Source of the DNA: Henricia sp. BOLD:AAB3569
Taxonomy: Eukaryota; Echinodermata; Asteroidea; Spinulosida; Echinasteridae
Length of the DNA: 64,000 nt
Assembly: GCA_037783545.1 (NCBI GenBank)
Contig: JBBELK010000015.1
Span: 744,001-808,000 of the forward strand
Reading direction: 5' to 3'
The notes below the pieces were generated by a model. That model was not told the origin of the DNA. It saw only the letters and a program-made list of their open reading frames with translations, and did no database searches. Of this stretch, positions 1-13,200 are shown in pieces; positions within the stretch are counted from its first letter, which is position 1; each line of letters begins with the position of its first letter. Both the position numbers and the translations under genes were made by a program.

Positions 1-200
1 CTCAGTACTTCATACGTTCTGAGAAAACAATGACAAATTTTGTCCATGCTTTCAAGAAATTGTGCAAACCCACAGTCCTATTAAGATTGGTTATCTGGCT
101 ATACCGCATGGAAAACAGAGCCATAATGCTACAGTAGTTAGGGGCCTAGTTTCGTTCACAGGAGGGCGCCCTTTAAAAAAGTGTATGTGCACACGCATGA
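1..200 (+). repeat. Dispersed repeat R1 (partial)
   Basis: Collinear with 49129-49330: shared blocks include GAAAACAATGA, TTCAAGAAATTGTGCAAA and GGGCCTAGTTTCGTTCACA. A diverged reverse copy covers about 53705-53880. No coding signal. It would lie in the cytohesin intron after the exon at 4271. Confidence 0.75.
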
Positions 201-337
201 AAGGCACAGGCTCTTCAGCATTGCACGCGCGCAAAATTCGTGCCACGAAATACGCAGCTCCATGCTTTTGCTATGGAACTGCGTAATTCGTGGCACGAAT
301 TTGGCGAGCGCGCAATGCTGACGAGCCTGTGCCTTTA
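201..337. mobile_element. Palindromic element R2
   Basis: AAGGCACAGGCTCTTCAGCA at the left pairs with TGCTGACGAGCCTGTGCCTT at the right, leaving a short loop around GCTCCATGCTTTTGCTATGG. Almost the whole unit can fold on itself. Confidence 0.85.
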
Positions 338-339
338 AT

Positions 340-1077
340 AAAGTAAGGTTTTTCCGGCCAAATGGTTCATTAAAATTTTGGGACACTCAATTTCCTGTAT
401 ATATAGGCTTTAAACCATAAAATGGTATCCATAGACTGATGTTACACTTTTTGGAGCTAAAATGGTCTACATGTATGTGAGCCATTCAAACAACTGAGAG
501 AGACAGTTTTCGGTCAGGCCACTTTTACTACAGCATCTGGACATTCTCAATGACGTAACATTTTGGTCTTGTCTCCTGAATCAGTTCTTTAAAACGACAC
601 TGCTGTTTGGAAAGGTGCCAGATTATGCATTGTTTATTGCAATTCAAGCCTCGCTGGCAAGTTGCAGCTTGGGACATGACTGAACTTTGCTTCGGCATGA
701 ATAGGGCCTATTTGTGTTGTATTAGTACATCATGTATGTCTTAGATTATCTCATACTGATAGAGTTAAGAACTAAATTAACAGTTAAAAATTACCGCAAG
801 ACACTCGTCTCCAAAACTGAAGCTGACATGTGGAATTTATGATATATCTGCAATCGGGCGATATGAGTCAGCGAGATGATGGTCTTTCAAGATTGGGTTT
901 CAGAGAGAATCTTCAGCGCTTGGAAGTGGACTCGGCCTACAATCTAATTAAAGGCCAATTTGCGTGATGCATAAGCCACGCAGTGTGACCGGGGCAATAT
1001 ATCGAGTCAAGTTGAGAGATGGGGCGTGGTTTGATAGCTGCGATTGACAACATTGATGCATCATCGTTGAGACAATA
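340..1077. other. Nothing recognised (cytohesin intron)
   Basis: No long open frame, tRNA-like sequence or terminal inverted repeat was found in this stretch. Confidence 0.5.
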
Positions 1078-1125
1078 AAGGGTGTGATGCTCACACAGGG
1101 TGTGATGCTCACACAGGGCGTGACA
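1078..1125 (+). repeat. Short tandem repeat, 18 bp unit
   Basis: GGTGTGATGCTCACACAG occurs twice, followed by a diverged third copy. Confidence 0.9.
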
Positions 1126-1196
1126 CTATATGAAGGTTAATCAGAGACACATTGCGTGTCCGGAGAAATCCATCCAAGTTTTACAGAGGTGATATA

Positions 1197-1355
1197 CACT
1201 ACTCACAATAAGTTAGGGATATTGTATATGATTAGACAGTTGTATCTGCATGGCAGACACACTTTGTCACAGGAATAGGTGAAAACAGTCATTTGAAGAA
1301 AAAAACAATCCAAAATTGAACCACACCAATATCTGTAACTTTTTCTAAGTAGTGT
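1197..1355. mobile_element. Palindromic MITE, family 4, internally deleted
   Basis: CACTACTCACAATAAGTTAG at the left; the right terminus AACTTTTTCTAAGTAGTGTA is diverged. Confidence 0.75.
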
Positions 1356-1795
1356 ACTCTCCCCCTCCCCGCCCCCACACTCCGACCAAAAAAAAAAAAA
1401 ATTTCTTTAAATGCTAATTCTTCACCAGTAAGTTTGTTGAATACAGTTAACTCGTGGGTAACAGGGCACTGATCCATCACTTTGAAATCACTATTAAGAC
1501 TGTTCTGCTTTAGTGATCTCCTCCAGGGCAAGGGCATATGTACACTGTACATGTATCACAAGCGATCACAACACAAGATTTTAGAGTTTTTCCAACTGAA
1601 ATTTGGAAGTCATTGATCGAACTAACTTGGCCTCAGTTTTTCACGAAACAAAATTGAAACTCTACAATTGTTTTTATTAGCTTGGGGTTTACATTGGCTT
1701 GCACATTGTGTTTTTAGAGTGTCGTTTCCTTGTTCTGAGCTTTTTTGTACGTACATCATATGTTGGTGTTTTTTATTGCGCACATATTTGCCAGA

Positions 1796-2125
1796 CTTTA
1801 AAGGCCCATTGTATAATTTGCAATGACCAAAAATTTTACTAAAAATGAGCTGACAAGATATTTATTCAAAGTGTTGATGGCAATGGTAACAAACACCACA
1901 TTAACAACTGAAGGTGTTTTGTTTACATGTGTATGCACACACACTTTTTTACTTTTTAACCATTCACTTAACACAAAAATGCCATGCATGATTTTTAAAG
2001 TTTTCTGAAGCATTGCTGCATCTATGTAGCTGAAATTTCTGCAGGCTAGTTTCGATATGTTATGCCTTTATTCGAGGAATCCATAAAACGTTTTATCTTG
2101 CAAATGATACATTGGACCTTTAACA
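1796..2125. mobile_element. Palindrome-ended repeat R6
   Basis: TTTAAAGGCCCATTGTATAA at the left and GCAAATGATACATTGGACCTTT-type sequence at the right form an inverted pair. The segment AAACGTTTTA...GGAAT and a GTGTATGCACACACAC word recur at 55.6 kb. Confidence 0.65.
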
Positions 2126-2494
2126 AATTCCTGTAGTATATTATTTTAACCAGTAGCAGGAAGAGGAAGGACACTAATATCTACATGTATGCCTATCATT
2201 TGTGTTGCATATGAACTTCAGAAATAACACTCCTTACAACAAAAATAAGATTTGTTTTCTCTCAAAAGTGCTATCGGCAGTATAAGTTATCCACAAAACC
2301 TTTCACCATCATCTTGGTAAATTTCACCAAAAAAGGAAGTTTAGTCCAAGCTTAATGGGAATAGCTGTAAATGATGTCTGTTACTGCAATTTAATGTTGT
2401 TGTGGAAAAAGTCCATAGTCTAATAGCCTTGTGATACCAAAACAGATGTTAAATACACAGGAAATACACAGTCAAACATGGGATGAGCAAAAAA

Positions 2495-2605
2495 TCATAG
2501 TGGCCTTATCGGGATTTGAAACCGAGACTGTACATTTTTCTCATCGGGCAGATGTTCTACCAGCTGAGCTACATGTATCAGATACAGTGGTATACTCCCT
2601 CATGC
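2495..2605 (-). mobile_element. tRNA-derived SINE, family A, degenerate
   Basis: The minus strand carries the A-box half (GTAGCTCAGCTGGTAGAAC) and B-box half (GGTTTCAAATCCCGAT) plus the CAGTGGTATACTCCCTCA flank shared with other copies. Confidence 0.7.
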
Positions 2606-2676
2606 TTCCCCTATGAACCTGATTTTTTTCTGTCAGTGTTGCGTGGGTGTGCAACTACATATGTAACCCACTCTGT

Positions 2677-2925
2677 AAAAAGTTGCACAGGCTAGGTCGA
2701 GTTTTCGCGGCCATAAGAAGAAATTTGCAGAAGATCCACGATCATTTAATTACAAAAACACAATGGAAATTCCAGGCAGAACACGGCCGGGCATTCCAGG
2801 CAGTATCTGGGTACCGCCAGAAATGTCCATTGTGTGTTTATATTTTAATGAGCGTGGATCTGCCACAGATTTCTTCTTACGATCGCAAAAACTCGACCTA
2901 GCCTGCGCGACTTTTTCTACCTTTT
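2677..2925. mobile_element. Long palindromic element
   Basis: AAAAAGTTGCACAGGCTAGG and TCGAGTTTTCGCGGCCATAA on the left pair with TACGATCGCAAAAACTCGAC and CTAGCCTGCGCGACTTTTTC on the right. The centre contains two TTCCAGGCA repeats. Confidence 0.8.
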
Positions 2926-2959
2926 TTTGCGTTCTTTGGAAATACACTTATGGCTGACT

Positions 2960-3744
2960 CACACACAAGCTTGACATAACTACCTATTTTGTTTGACTTG
3001 AGACTTTAGACTGGGAAAAAATACTTGCATTAACCCTTTGAATGCATTGCAAAGTACACTTCACCTAAATACAGATTTTCTCTGGCATGGCATGTTTCCT
3101 TCCTGATTAGACTTGGAAACAACTCGGGCCAACTTTCGTACTTCCCCTAAACTTTCCCCGCCAGTTTTGTCTAAAGCCAACGGAAGTCAGGCTGACTGGT
3201 TTATGCCAGATATTGCGTCAGATTCCTGACTGGTGCCCCAAACAGAGGCTTTTCTGAATAGTCTTCCTGATTCCACATTTCGATAGCGAAGGTGTAAATG
3301 AACGGCATCTTTCATTTTCTGCATTTGACCATTCTCTGAGGACTTAATATCAAGACCCGCATTTTTCCTCAATTATAGGATTGTGTCCTAGTTTTCTTTA
3401 TAACTTGTGAACCCAGTACGAATGTTAGCCTGTGGCGCTCTTTATGTTATTCTTGGCTTTTGATTTCCATCATCACGACTAAATCGAATCGGATTTATGT
3501 TTTTCAGCACGTCTAAATGCAGCCGCAGTAACTGCATGCTGTTTGGGACGGCTAATAAAAAAAGGGGGTACATGTATTTCAAAATAACCGAGTTTTAAAG
3601 TCATGCCCTGTAACAGACTGCTCAACAGCAGTAACTATTTCTTAATAATTGTTATGCATGAAATGTCTTGAGTGTTGGGCATTACAAAGCTTACATTTAT
3701 ATGCACCCACAAATTTCATTCATGAATACATTTACCATGGCTGA
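2960..3744. other. Nothing recognised (cytohesin intron)
   Basis: One short minus-strand frame (3187-3372) has no similarity I know. No PH-domain exon of cytohesin was found here. Confidence 0.5.
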
Positions 3745-4080
3745 GGGGTACCGAGGCCGAGTGGTTTGGGTCACTGACTCGCAATCATAGGTGAAAACTT
3801 GGGGTTTTCACGGCTGCGGTACCTGTGCCCTCGAGCAAGGCACTCAACCACACTTGCTCCATTCTTTGGAAGGGATGTAAAGTCCAGTGTGTTAGGTAAC
3901 AGTAACGCACTTTAAAGATCCCAGAGCATTCTTTCGTGAAGAGCAAGGGGATTCCCCGGTGTCTCTGGCCATTTCTAATTCTTTATGGGTTTCCTCACGC
4001 TTGCGAGCGACAGTGCAATGGGCACTTTCGAGGAATACTTGGTATGAATACCAGAAAGAAATAATAATAATAATATATGT
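3745..4080 (+). mobile_element. tRNA-derived SINE, family C, full length
   Basis: The head GGTACCGAGGCCGAGTGGTT is a class II (Leu/Ser) tRNA-like A box. The body contains GTGCCCTCGAGCAAGGCACT, CATTCTTTGGAAGGGATGTA, GTGTGTTAGGTAACAG and AGATCCCAGAGCATTCTTTC. The tail has GGTATGAATACCAGAAAG and ends in an AATAAT run. Two more copies lie at 40.9 and 53.9 kb. Confidence 0.85.
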
Positions 4081-4270
4081 GTAATTACATGTACTGTGTG
4101 TCCCACGCATAATGCTTGTTGCTTCAACTGAAAAGTGCCCCATGCATAACATCAATATTGCAGATTATGATGTTTATTAACTGAAACAATAACTGACCCT
4201 TCTGAAAAATATTTTATAACATTCCCACTTTTCGAAATGTATGTTGTATAATATATTCACAATGACCAAC

Positions 4271-7200
4271 CTTGAGGAGTTCCTCGGGCAGATCGCCTCC
4301 CTCGTTAATCCCACGATTCATGAGGATGAAGCGTTCCAGGGACGGTTTCTCCTTCACACTGGCATTGTGTAAGCTTGTGTTGAGCATAATGATGGAAAAG
4401 GACAGCACGTAACATGTGTCTATGGAACAAACAAAGGGCGTTAACTATAAACAGAACAGTGATCTTAAATTAATGACAGTACCAGTATCGTTTCATGTGT
4501 TGCTTTCATGTTTCATTTTTGAAATGAGCTTAGTTTTGAGAATACACTGAACTTTGATTGGAGAGCAAAATTCCTTCAATTTGTATAAGACAAAAACTAA
4601 TTGTTTTACTCATTTCTCAAAGACTATAGCACTTCAGACAAAACCATTTCAGGGGAAGCTTTCTATGGTCATCATGTTTATATTGTGTAAGTTAGGCGTA
4701 AATCTGTGAACATTTCTGTCTTTCATGACAACATTTTTTTCAAGTCCTGTAACGTAATTAAATGAAAGCAAGGTTTATAAGGCCCAATCGATCGCTATAA
4801 GGAGACCAGAGGGGTGGGGAAAGAAGGTGAATGCGGCAAAGTGCTGCCGCGGCACGTGCTCCCACACCTGACCTGAAGGTTTATATTGCCAGCTTACAGC
4901 GGATTTCTGGTTGGAATGAAATGTTTCTCAAGTCGCTGTAGGCAGCTCGAAATAGTGGAAGAGTTAAATTTCCCTTAAGGCCTTTGGGTCTTTCAGCTTA
5001 AGTCCGAAGTCATTTTAAGGTCAAGTCCCAATATATTGAGAATTAAGTGCAACTCCAGTTGTCAAAACTCGGGCCAGTAGCCAAAGAGCAGTCCAGGGGA
5101 GAGGGTCGGGAACACACCCCTAATTGGCTTGAGGTTTATTACGCTTTAATATATTCCCGGAGGAGACTTACCAGTGGATTCAAAAACTCCGGGATTGGTT
5201 TCGCAGTAACGTTTAGCAAAGCACTCCATCATTCTGTCAATTTTCTGCGCTTCGCCGGGAAGACGAAAACTCCACAAGAATTGCCTGCCAGAAAAAGCAA
5301 AAAATCCAAGTCAATTCTATACGTGTTTCATAAAAAATTATATATTTTCCAAGCACTGGGAAATTCCTAGTAAACTCAAATAGAGGTTCAAAGTACTAAC
5401 CTTTACAGATGTGTACACAGAATACAATTATTTACTTTATCTCATTTCTCCTGAGCCATTTCGTGGCCTTGTTGTCAACGTACATGTGTTTGCTTTCCAA
5501 TAATTTAAGAGGCTCATGAGAGGTTCTTTAAGATTTATTACACACAGGCTTCTGTTGATAAAATAATTTTGCAGTTGGAGGGAAATTTATCTCGTTCCAA
5601 AATCAACCTCTGGGTTGTTATCTTTGCTACAGTAGTTTGGTAATCTAAAAATCTTAAATGTATACAGTGTTCCCAAAAAAGTCCAATCCAAGCCAGACAA
5701 CCTCAGAATCTAGGTTCTCTCGTATCCTGATAAGGAATTTTCTTACATGAAAAGAAATTATTACTCCTGGTCATTGGGATCAATTATATCATTTCATTAA
5801 ACCTTCTTAACTCCCTAGAGAGCATGCAGTCCCGTTATGTAGGCATATTCTCAAACACGAGTAAAACACCGAACACGTGTCACAGGTACACGTACCCATT
5901 TGCTCCTGGGTGGAGCGAGGCAGTTTAAGGCAAAGTGCCTTGCCTGAAAACACACACGCTATAGTGCAGTGTGGTTTCAATCACGACCTATAGACATAAA
6001 CAGGTCTTAGGTACAATGCACCAGACCGCTTGGCCATAGTACTCCTAAATGAACATCAGCAAGTTTGCTTTTGTAAGCGGCAAAAGTTCACGAACACCCT
6101 GCTGTTTTCCCAACTACTGTATGTTACAGTACATGTACAGTATCCTTGTGCAGTCAAACTTCGTTATTAAATGGTCCTTGGGATTTGTTATAGGAAGAAC
6201 TTTGTATTATGGTATCAGAAATAAAAACAATGGAGCACGGAGAAGCGCAACAGGTCTCTGGGCCAGTCAATGAGGCTCTCGTTCCCTGCTAAGACCTCAG
6301 CAGGATTTTGCCCACGGGCGACAGGCACTAAATGGAAAGGGACTCCTGGCTGTGTGCAATTTGGCAACAAGGAACCCTTGTACATGTAACTACAATTGAA
6401 GGAGACATTTTGGTTCCCGAGGTACAGGTGGTCAGTGGGTGGGGGAAGTTATCAATAGGCGGCCATCTTAGGGGACAATTACATTGCCACATTGAGTCAT
6501 GCATGAGTAGGCACTCTGTGGATCTATTGTCACAAAATTTGAATGAGAAACCTGCCTGATATGGCCACTGGTGTAAAAGGTCTATAGACCTTGCACAGGC
6601 GGCCATGACAGGGGCAGTCACATTGTCACAGTGAGTCAAGAACGAGTAGGCACTTTGTACGTCTACTGTCACATCATTTCAATAAAGGTGCACATATGCA
6701 TTGAACGTATTTGTGGAAATGTACATGGATACAAAGCAATGCATGTATTTATTACACATGTTACGAAGCTCTCAGAATTTCCCGACTTTTCACAAGCCAA
6801 TTTTGTACTCCTATAGAAGCACATCTGTATCCAATTGTCTTCCAAATGACTTTACACTTCCTGGAGTTTGTGTGTCTTCCTCCTTTCCTGTGTGCTGAAT
6901 ACAATATTGTTTTTAGGTCATTAGTTCCACATGTGCGTTAGTGCAAAGGGCACTCAAGGTGCAATCACAGGCCCCATAAGGCCAGTTGTCCCGCAAGGGG
7001 GATGGGATGGGGGAAGTGAAGGGTAGGGGGTTGTTTTTTTACCTGAAAGGTAGTCCAATTTCCTCTTTACGATTAAGGGCCAATGCCATTGTGACAAGAA
7101 GTAATGACATCATGAAATATGCCTCAAAATGAATTAGTTGACGCTGAGCTCCATTTTTTTCCTCTTGGGGTTGGGGGTTGGGGGTTGGGGGTCGGGGGGG

Positions 7201-10200
7201 GTGGGGGGGGGGGGGGGGAGGTGAATTTCATTCAAACTCACTAAACACATTCCCCCTCCCAGCTTTTCAGGCCTACGTAAATCACGGCCCACTTTTATGC
7301 CACATCACATTTTGTGCAACATTACATGTATGTCTTTTTGCTTAGCCCGTTTGAAAACCAGGACTGTGAGACTAATCTGGGTATATCTAGCCATACAGGA
7401 AGACACGCTGTATTTAAGACAACACATGGAGGAAAGGAAGATAGATGACTAACGACCACATGGATGAGTCAAGAAGTATGGGTAGAATTGACATCTGTGA
7501 TGCGATTAAAGAAAATCTGACGAAACTTGGCAATCCTCGTTTTGAGATATGTGGGCCAAAATCATCCGTACAGGTGGGAGAATCAAAATCTACTTTTTAT
7601 TCTTACAAAGACAGAAGGGGAAAAATAGTCTCCTTTCAGGGAAAGAATTAAGAAGTCGATCATGGTTTCAGACCTTGTGTACAAAACAAATGAGACAGGC
7701 TGAAAAACAATTTAAGTGTTACATGTACCTCACAAAATCTACACTTAATGAGTCATTTTAAAGAAAAAAAAACTTCTTCAATATTATCAAAACTAGAACA
7801 TGTCTAACTGCGTTTGTGAATTATTTTAAATAATCTACACTATTTAGAAATTGCACAGGAATTTCTTTTTAAAAACAGTAACTCGGAGGAGCCGTTTTTC
7901 TAAATGCATCAAAATGTCACACAAAATCATCCTGGACACAGACCAGGATCATGTCTTGGACTTTTGTCAGTGTGAACGTGCCAATCTTACCTGAGAGCTT
8001 GTACCAGGATCATGTCTTTGAATTCATGTCGTTCCACAAAGGCTTCCAAAACCTTGATGTTGAAGTCTTTCCTGGTGACACAAAAAATGTTATCGTTAAA
8101 GGTACATGGAAGGAATGGAAAACATGAAAAAAAGGAAGGCTCTAAAAACAAAATCATATTCCACTTGGTAGCTTGCCAAAAATTGGTTCCAAACAATTTT
8201 GAGACTTCCTTGGCAGGGTGCAATGAGTTTGAATTTGTTTCCTTTTAATTCCTCCAAAAGAAATTCCTCAACAGATGTATAGAAAGCAGCTGATAGAAAG
8301 TACCACCGTAAGCATGTACATGTATGCATTTTTTGCTCACTGCTAAATGATTAGGACACTGCTATACAACACTGTCCAGCTGGATGGTCAACTAGTGGTT
8401 AAGAGGTCTGCTCTGGAATACTGAAGGTTGTAGGTTCTAGTCCAACCCGAGCACACCATTAAGATGAAAATACTACAAACAATAATGTGGCATCGCTCAA
8501 AAGCACCAAGCATAGGAAACAGCGAGTGTTTCCCACATTGAAAGTATGTTCAAACTCATAAAATAGCTGGGAAAAAAAGAAAAGAAACCTACTTTTCGCC
8601 CAGATAGTCTCCTATGGCTGTTTTATTGAGTCCCTCTCCTTTATACAGAAACTGTGCCACATCCTCTGGTGTGTTTTTCAGCAAGTCATTCTCTATGAGG
8701 TACTCAATTCCCTGCAGAGAAAGAAAACATACATTATAAATAATCCAATTTCTGGTGTTAATATTTTGAGGAATTTTACAGAATAACTCAAAACAAGACT
8801 TTAGTGCACATGGTGCCTTATCACCACGGAAAATAAAAAATAAATTTGGGACGAGAAAAAATCACATGGTCTCATCGAGATTTAAATCAGAGACCTCTGG
8901 GAAAACTAGGCAGATGCACTACCAGCTGAGCTATGATGCACAGTGGTATACTTCTTTCAGGTTTCTTTCCCTAAAAGTGGTACACTGCAAGAGAGTATAC
9001 CACTGTGCCTCATAACTTAGCTGTGCTTCATAGCTCAAGACATTCTAAACTAGTGAATGTACAGTGCTGGAATGTGGTACCAACATTTGCATGTTAATAC
9101 TTGATATAAGGTGCAAGGGGGTAAAACGAAACGCATGTTTTCTCACCCACCCTACATGCACTATTTTCACTTTTATGAAAAATTTATTTTTATAGACCCT
9201 TTACATGGGCGGCCATGACAGGAGCAGTCACATTGTCACCGTGCGTCTATTAGTACACATACAAGACTTTTACTTTTTCTCAGCTTTTAAATGTAGAGTA
9301 TGCACTTTCCAGGTTTTACGAGGCCCCTGGGGCACAGAAATAAGGTTGAATTTAACTCAAGCTAACCTGGATGTAAAATAAGAAATTGTCAAGTTCACTA
9401 ATGACCTAGCAAATATTTTACGAGTTAAAAGCCATCTTCCTCCCCAAGGGATACACCGAGTAGGTACTCGAGTCTAGACAAGGAACATAATAAGATTGTG
9501 CACCCTCTCCCCATCCCCCCTCTCCCCAACTATGGCCTCTAAGTGGAGCTATTTATGGAAAGAGGAAACGGTAGTGGAAGTGTGTGTCAGCCAGGGTGAG
9601 TATTCTTTAAGATGGAGCTGTAAGACCTGGGTGTGCTTTCACGCAAGATTTGCAAGCTAATCCCAAGTCAGCACTTCTGTATGCATGTACATATGGGTCT
9701 TTCTCAAGTCCAAAACCCCCTTTTGGGAATATAGAGGATAGTTTCCTATAAAAACTAGTCAATCTGGGAGTGGGAATTTTCAGCACACAGAACTTTTATA
9801 TATTTCTATTGACCCCTTTCGAACACGTGCGAATATGCCATTTTGGGAGTCAAATAATGCCGAGTCATTGTGGAAGCGATGTGCGTGCGCGTTGTGTCTC
9901 TCTCTGGTGGGCGCAACGCGGTTTAGTCCACCAATGGGAGCCTCATCATAGCGCGTTACGCGCGCATGGACACACACAACGCGCACGCACATTGCTTCCA
10001 TAACGACGCGGCATTATTTTACTCCCAAAATGACGTCATTCGCACGAGCTCAATACGTCAACTTAGGGGTCGTCCAAAGTTGTCAACATTTTCACGGAAA
10101 GTGTACAAAGCGTAGGGAGGGGGGTGGAGGGCCGCGTACGACATGCTCTGTAAAATGTTAGCATTTCACGGTAGTGACAAAAATGTAAATAAGCAGTAAT

Positions 10201-13200
10201 TCAGATGAGGGAGGGGGAGTCTTGAAAAATACTACCTCTGTAGAACTGTGAAAATGTTGGCAATTAAGTGGACAGCCACTTTTTTACAAAAGAAATTATC
10301 AAATTTTGATTAAACTGAAAACTTGTTCAGAGAAGTGCGTAAAGCCCGCCGCACACGCGAGGTCGTTTGCTGAGCAAACGGTCATTCGTGGCCGTTTGCT
10401 CAGCAAACGGCCTCACGTGTGTGGTGAAATTTTGCTGCGGTGAAATATTTCTTAGTTGTCTATCGTATCTCCATCTTGATATATCACGTTAACAGAGTGC
10501 GCACTTTCATTGGTTGGTTGATTTTATTTTGCTCAGCACTTGGCTCAGCACCCCCGCAAACGGTGAGATTTTGGCCACGCGAGGCAAAATAAATCAAACA
10601 TGTTAGATTTTTGTCTCACAGCCTCGCGAGGCAAAAAACGCAGCAAAATTTCACCGCACACGTGAGCCGTTTGCTGAGCAAACGGCCACAAATGACCGTT
10701 TGCTCAGCAAACGACCTCACGTGTGCGGCAGGCTTAAGTTCCACAAGTATGTAAGTTTTCATGAAATTGGTTACAGGTGTAATACATGTACGCTGTACAG
10801 TACAGGGTTCATTATCTACTGTATGCAACATCATCGATACCATATTTCGGACCGAGTAGACTCCAGATAAAAATCGGCATTGGTATTAAAAATAATTGCA
10901 AATTATAAAAACATTGAACATAACTGCTCTGTCAGGCGCAATATGTATTTACGTAAATACATGCAAGTTGTATTTTTCATTTTACTGTGGGTCGATTTGA
11001 AATATAAAACAATCGGAAGTAAAATAAGTCATGATTTATTGAAATACCCTTTGCTACAGAAAGCAAAAAATATAATACTCCACTGTCAAAATAATTAATG
11101 AAAACTCTAAAAGGAGAGGAAAATTTATCTTCATTTCAAACAGTATTATGACATACAGAGTCCTTTATTAGAGGTGAACTGAATCTAGCACAAACATCTG
11201 CGTGAAAACAGTTGCTCATCTTGTCAGCGAAGCAAACAATTTGTTTGTTTTCGAGAAATAACTGACATCCTGACATTTCGTGGGACTACCTGGGGGATTT
11301 GAACGTGGCTGCTGCAAAAACAAATTATACAAGATGTCAGTTTGTTCTGTCATCTGCCAGCCTTCGCAGATCTCCCGAGACGAGCGGAACATTTGGAATA
11401 TTTCTCTGGTGTGCCTACAAAGTGCATGCTGTTGGAATAAACGAAGATGCTGGTGCAATGTGGTATTAAGGGTTAATCGGAATGAGGCCTATCAAATGAG
11501 ACAAACAACTATGGATGGGAGATAAGGGCATCCACCTCCAGCAGAGAGATACGGTTCTGGGAGTGGGAGGTGGGTGAGAAAAATCCTAGCCCAGGTCGGA
11601 AGTTGGTCGTCTTCATTGCATTATGACTGACATCCACATTACAAGACCTCTTTATATTACAAGATGACTGAACCTTACACACTTATTTTGACCAGGGAAC
11701 ATTTCCCGAGACGATAAGTCCAGTGCGGACACAGCGAGTCGGTAAAAGCTCTCTGGGAGTGTACGTCCGGACCGTGAAGGTCATATTGTGAAGGGACACT
11801 GCGCATGCTCTCCCACGGTCTTAAAAAGTCCAAATGCGAACAGCAGTAAAATTTAGCCATTTTTCATTTTACCATCGTCTCGGTAAAACCTCCCAAAAAA
11901 CAAGTCCTATGCAGGCACTGCTTTTGACAAGGCCTATATAGATGCAATCATCACACGTCCCACAAAAAAAGAGTTTAAAAGAGTACCTTTTTGGGATCCA
12001 TGTTGAACTTCTTTCGGCCTGTGTTCATCTGTTTACCTTTGGAGCCCGTTTTGCTGCTGAAAAGGAAAACAAAAATGGTTGGTGCAGTACTTGTGGAAGA
12101 CATGGTCACAAATGTCCACTAGTCGGTAATTGCGAATACGTTCTGTGTCCTAGACACATACAGTGTAATACAAATACGAGATTTTAATTGTTGGCCGTAA
12201 ATTTAGTTTTAAAAATAGGCTACTGTCTAAACTATTAATATTAGTCACTCACCTGATGAAAAGAAAGGGTTATACATTATGAACTGTTAAGACCGATACC
12301 CAAACTGAGTTAATGTACATGTATGTGTATGTACAGTGTACATAATACTCTACATCAAGAATGCTAAACAAATGGGGGTTGTGTACGAATATTACACTGC
12401 ACACAATATTGAATGTCTTTTGGGTGCATTCTCTGTGTGCAAATATCAGGAAATACTTTTTTGTACATGTATACATGTACATATATGGGTCTGTCCACAG
12501 TAATGGGGTACATTTCTGTAACATTCAAGATCTTTGGTCCCAGTTCACTTCAAATTTCTTAATTTTATCTTTAAATTATCAAGCTAAACTGAGCAAATAA
12601 CTTTTTCACCAAGGAGTAAGAAAAATAGTCCTACAACATACATTTGTGAAAACCCCGTGCACAAATTTTCCTATTACGCATGTAACAAAGACGGAAAAAA
12701 ATGTCACAAAAGTGTCTGTCCACGTTACATACGTAATAGGAAAATTTGTACACAAGCTTTTCAAAAATGTATGTTGTGGCAGCAATTTCTTAACTTTTTG
12801 GGCAAAAGTTATCTCCTGAGAACAAAACAAGGACATTTCTTTAATTCTGAGATAAACTAAAGACATCTGAAAGGAATTATTGACTTATTTTTCAAATGTA
12901 CCCCATTACTGTGGACAGACCCATGTACATGTTGTTCAAGCACAGTTTATGTCCACTGCATACCGTATGCATAGGGAAACCAAGAAACAGAAACCAGTTC
13001 TAATGTATTTTACTGTTAACAACATGCACGGTATCTAAGGAAATAATCTGTTACTCGAGAAATTTCTCTTTATTTAATTCCCCTTCGTGACAGCGGGTCA
13101 ATGGGTCAATAGGCTTTTTACACTAGCTATCTGTGAACCGGACCCTAGGTTGAAATTAACCCGGGGACTACATGTAAGTCCTATTTATTTTTGCCGAACG

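Noticed and set aside
1-4270. PH-domain exons of cytohesin
   Set aside because: No translated segment resembling the PH domain was found on the minus strand; the gene must continue outside the window.
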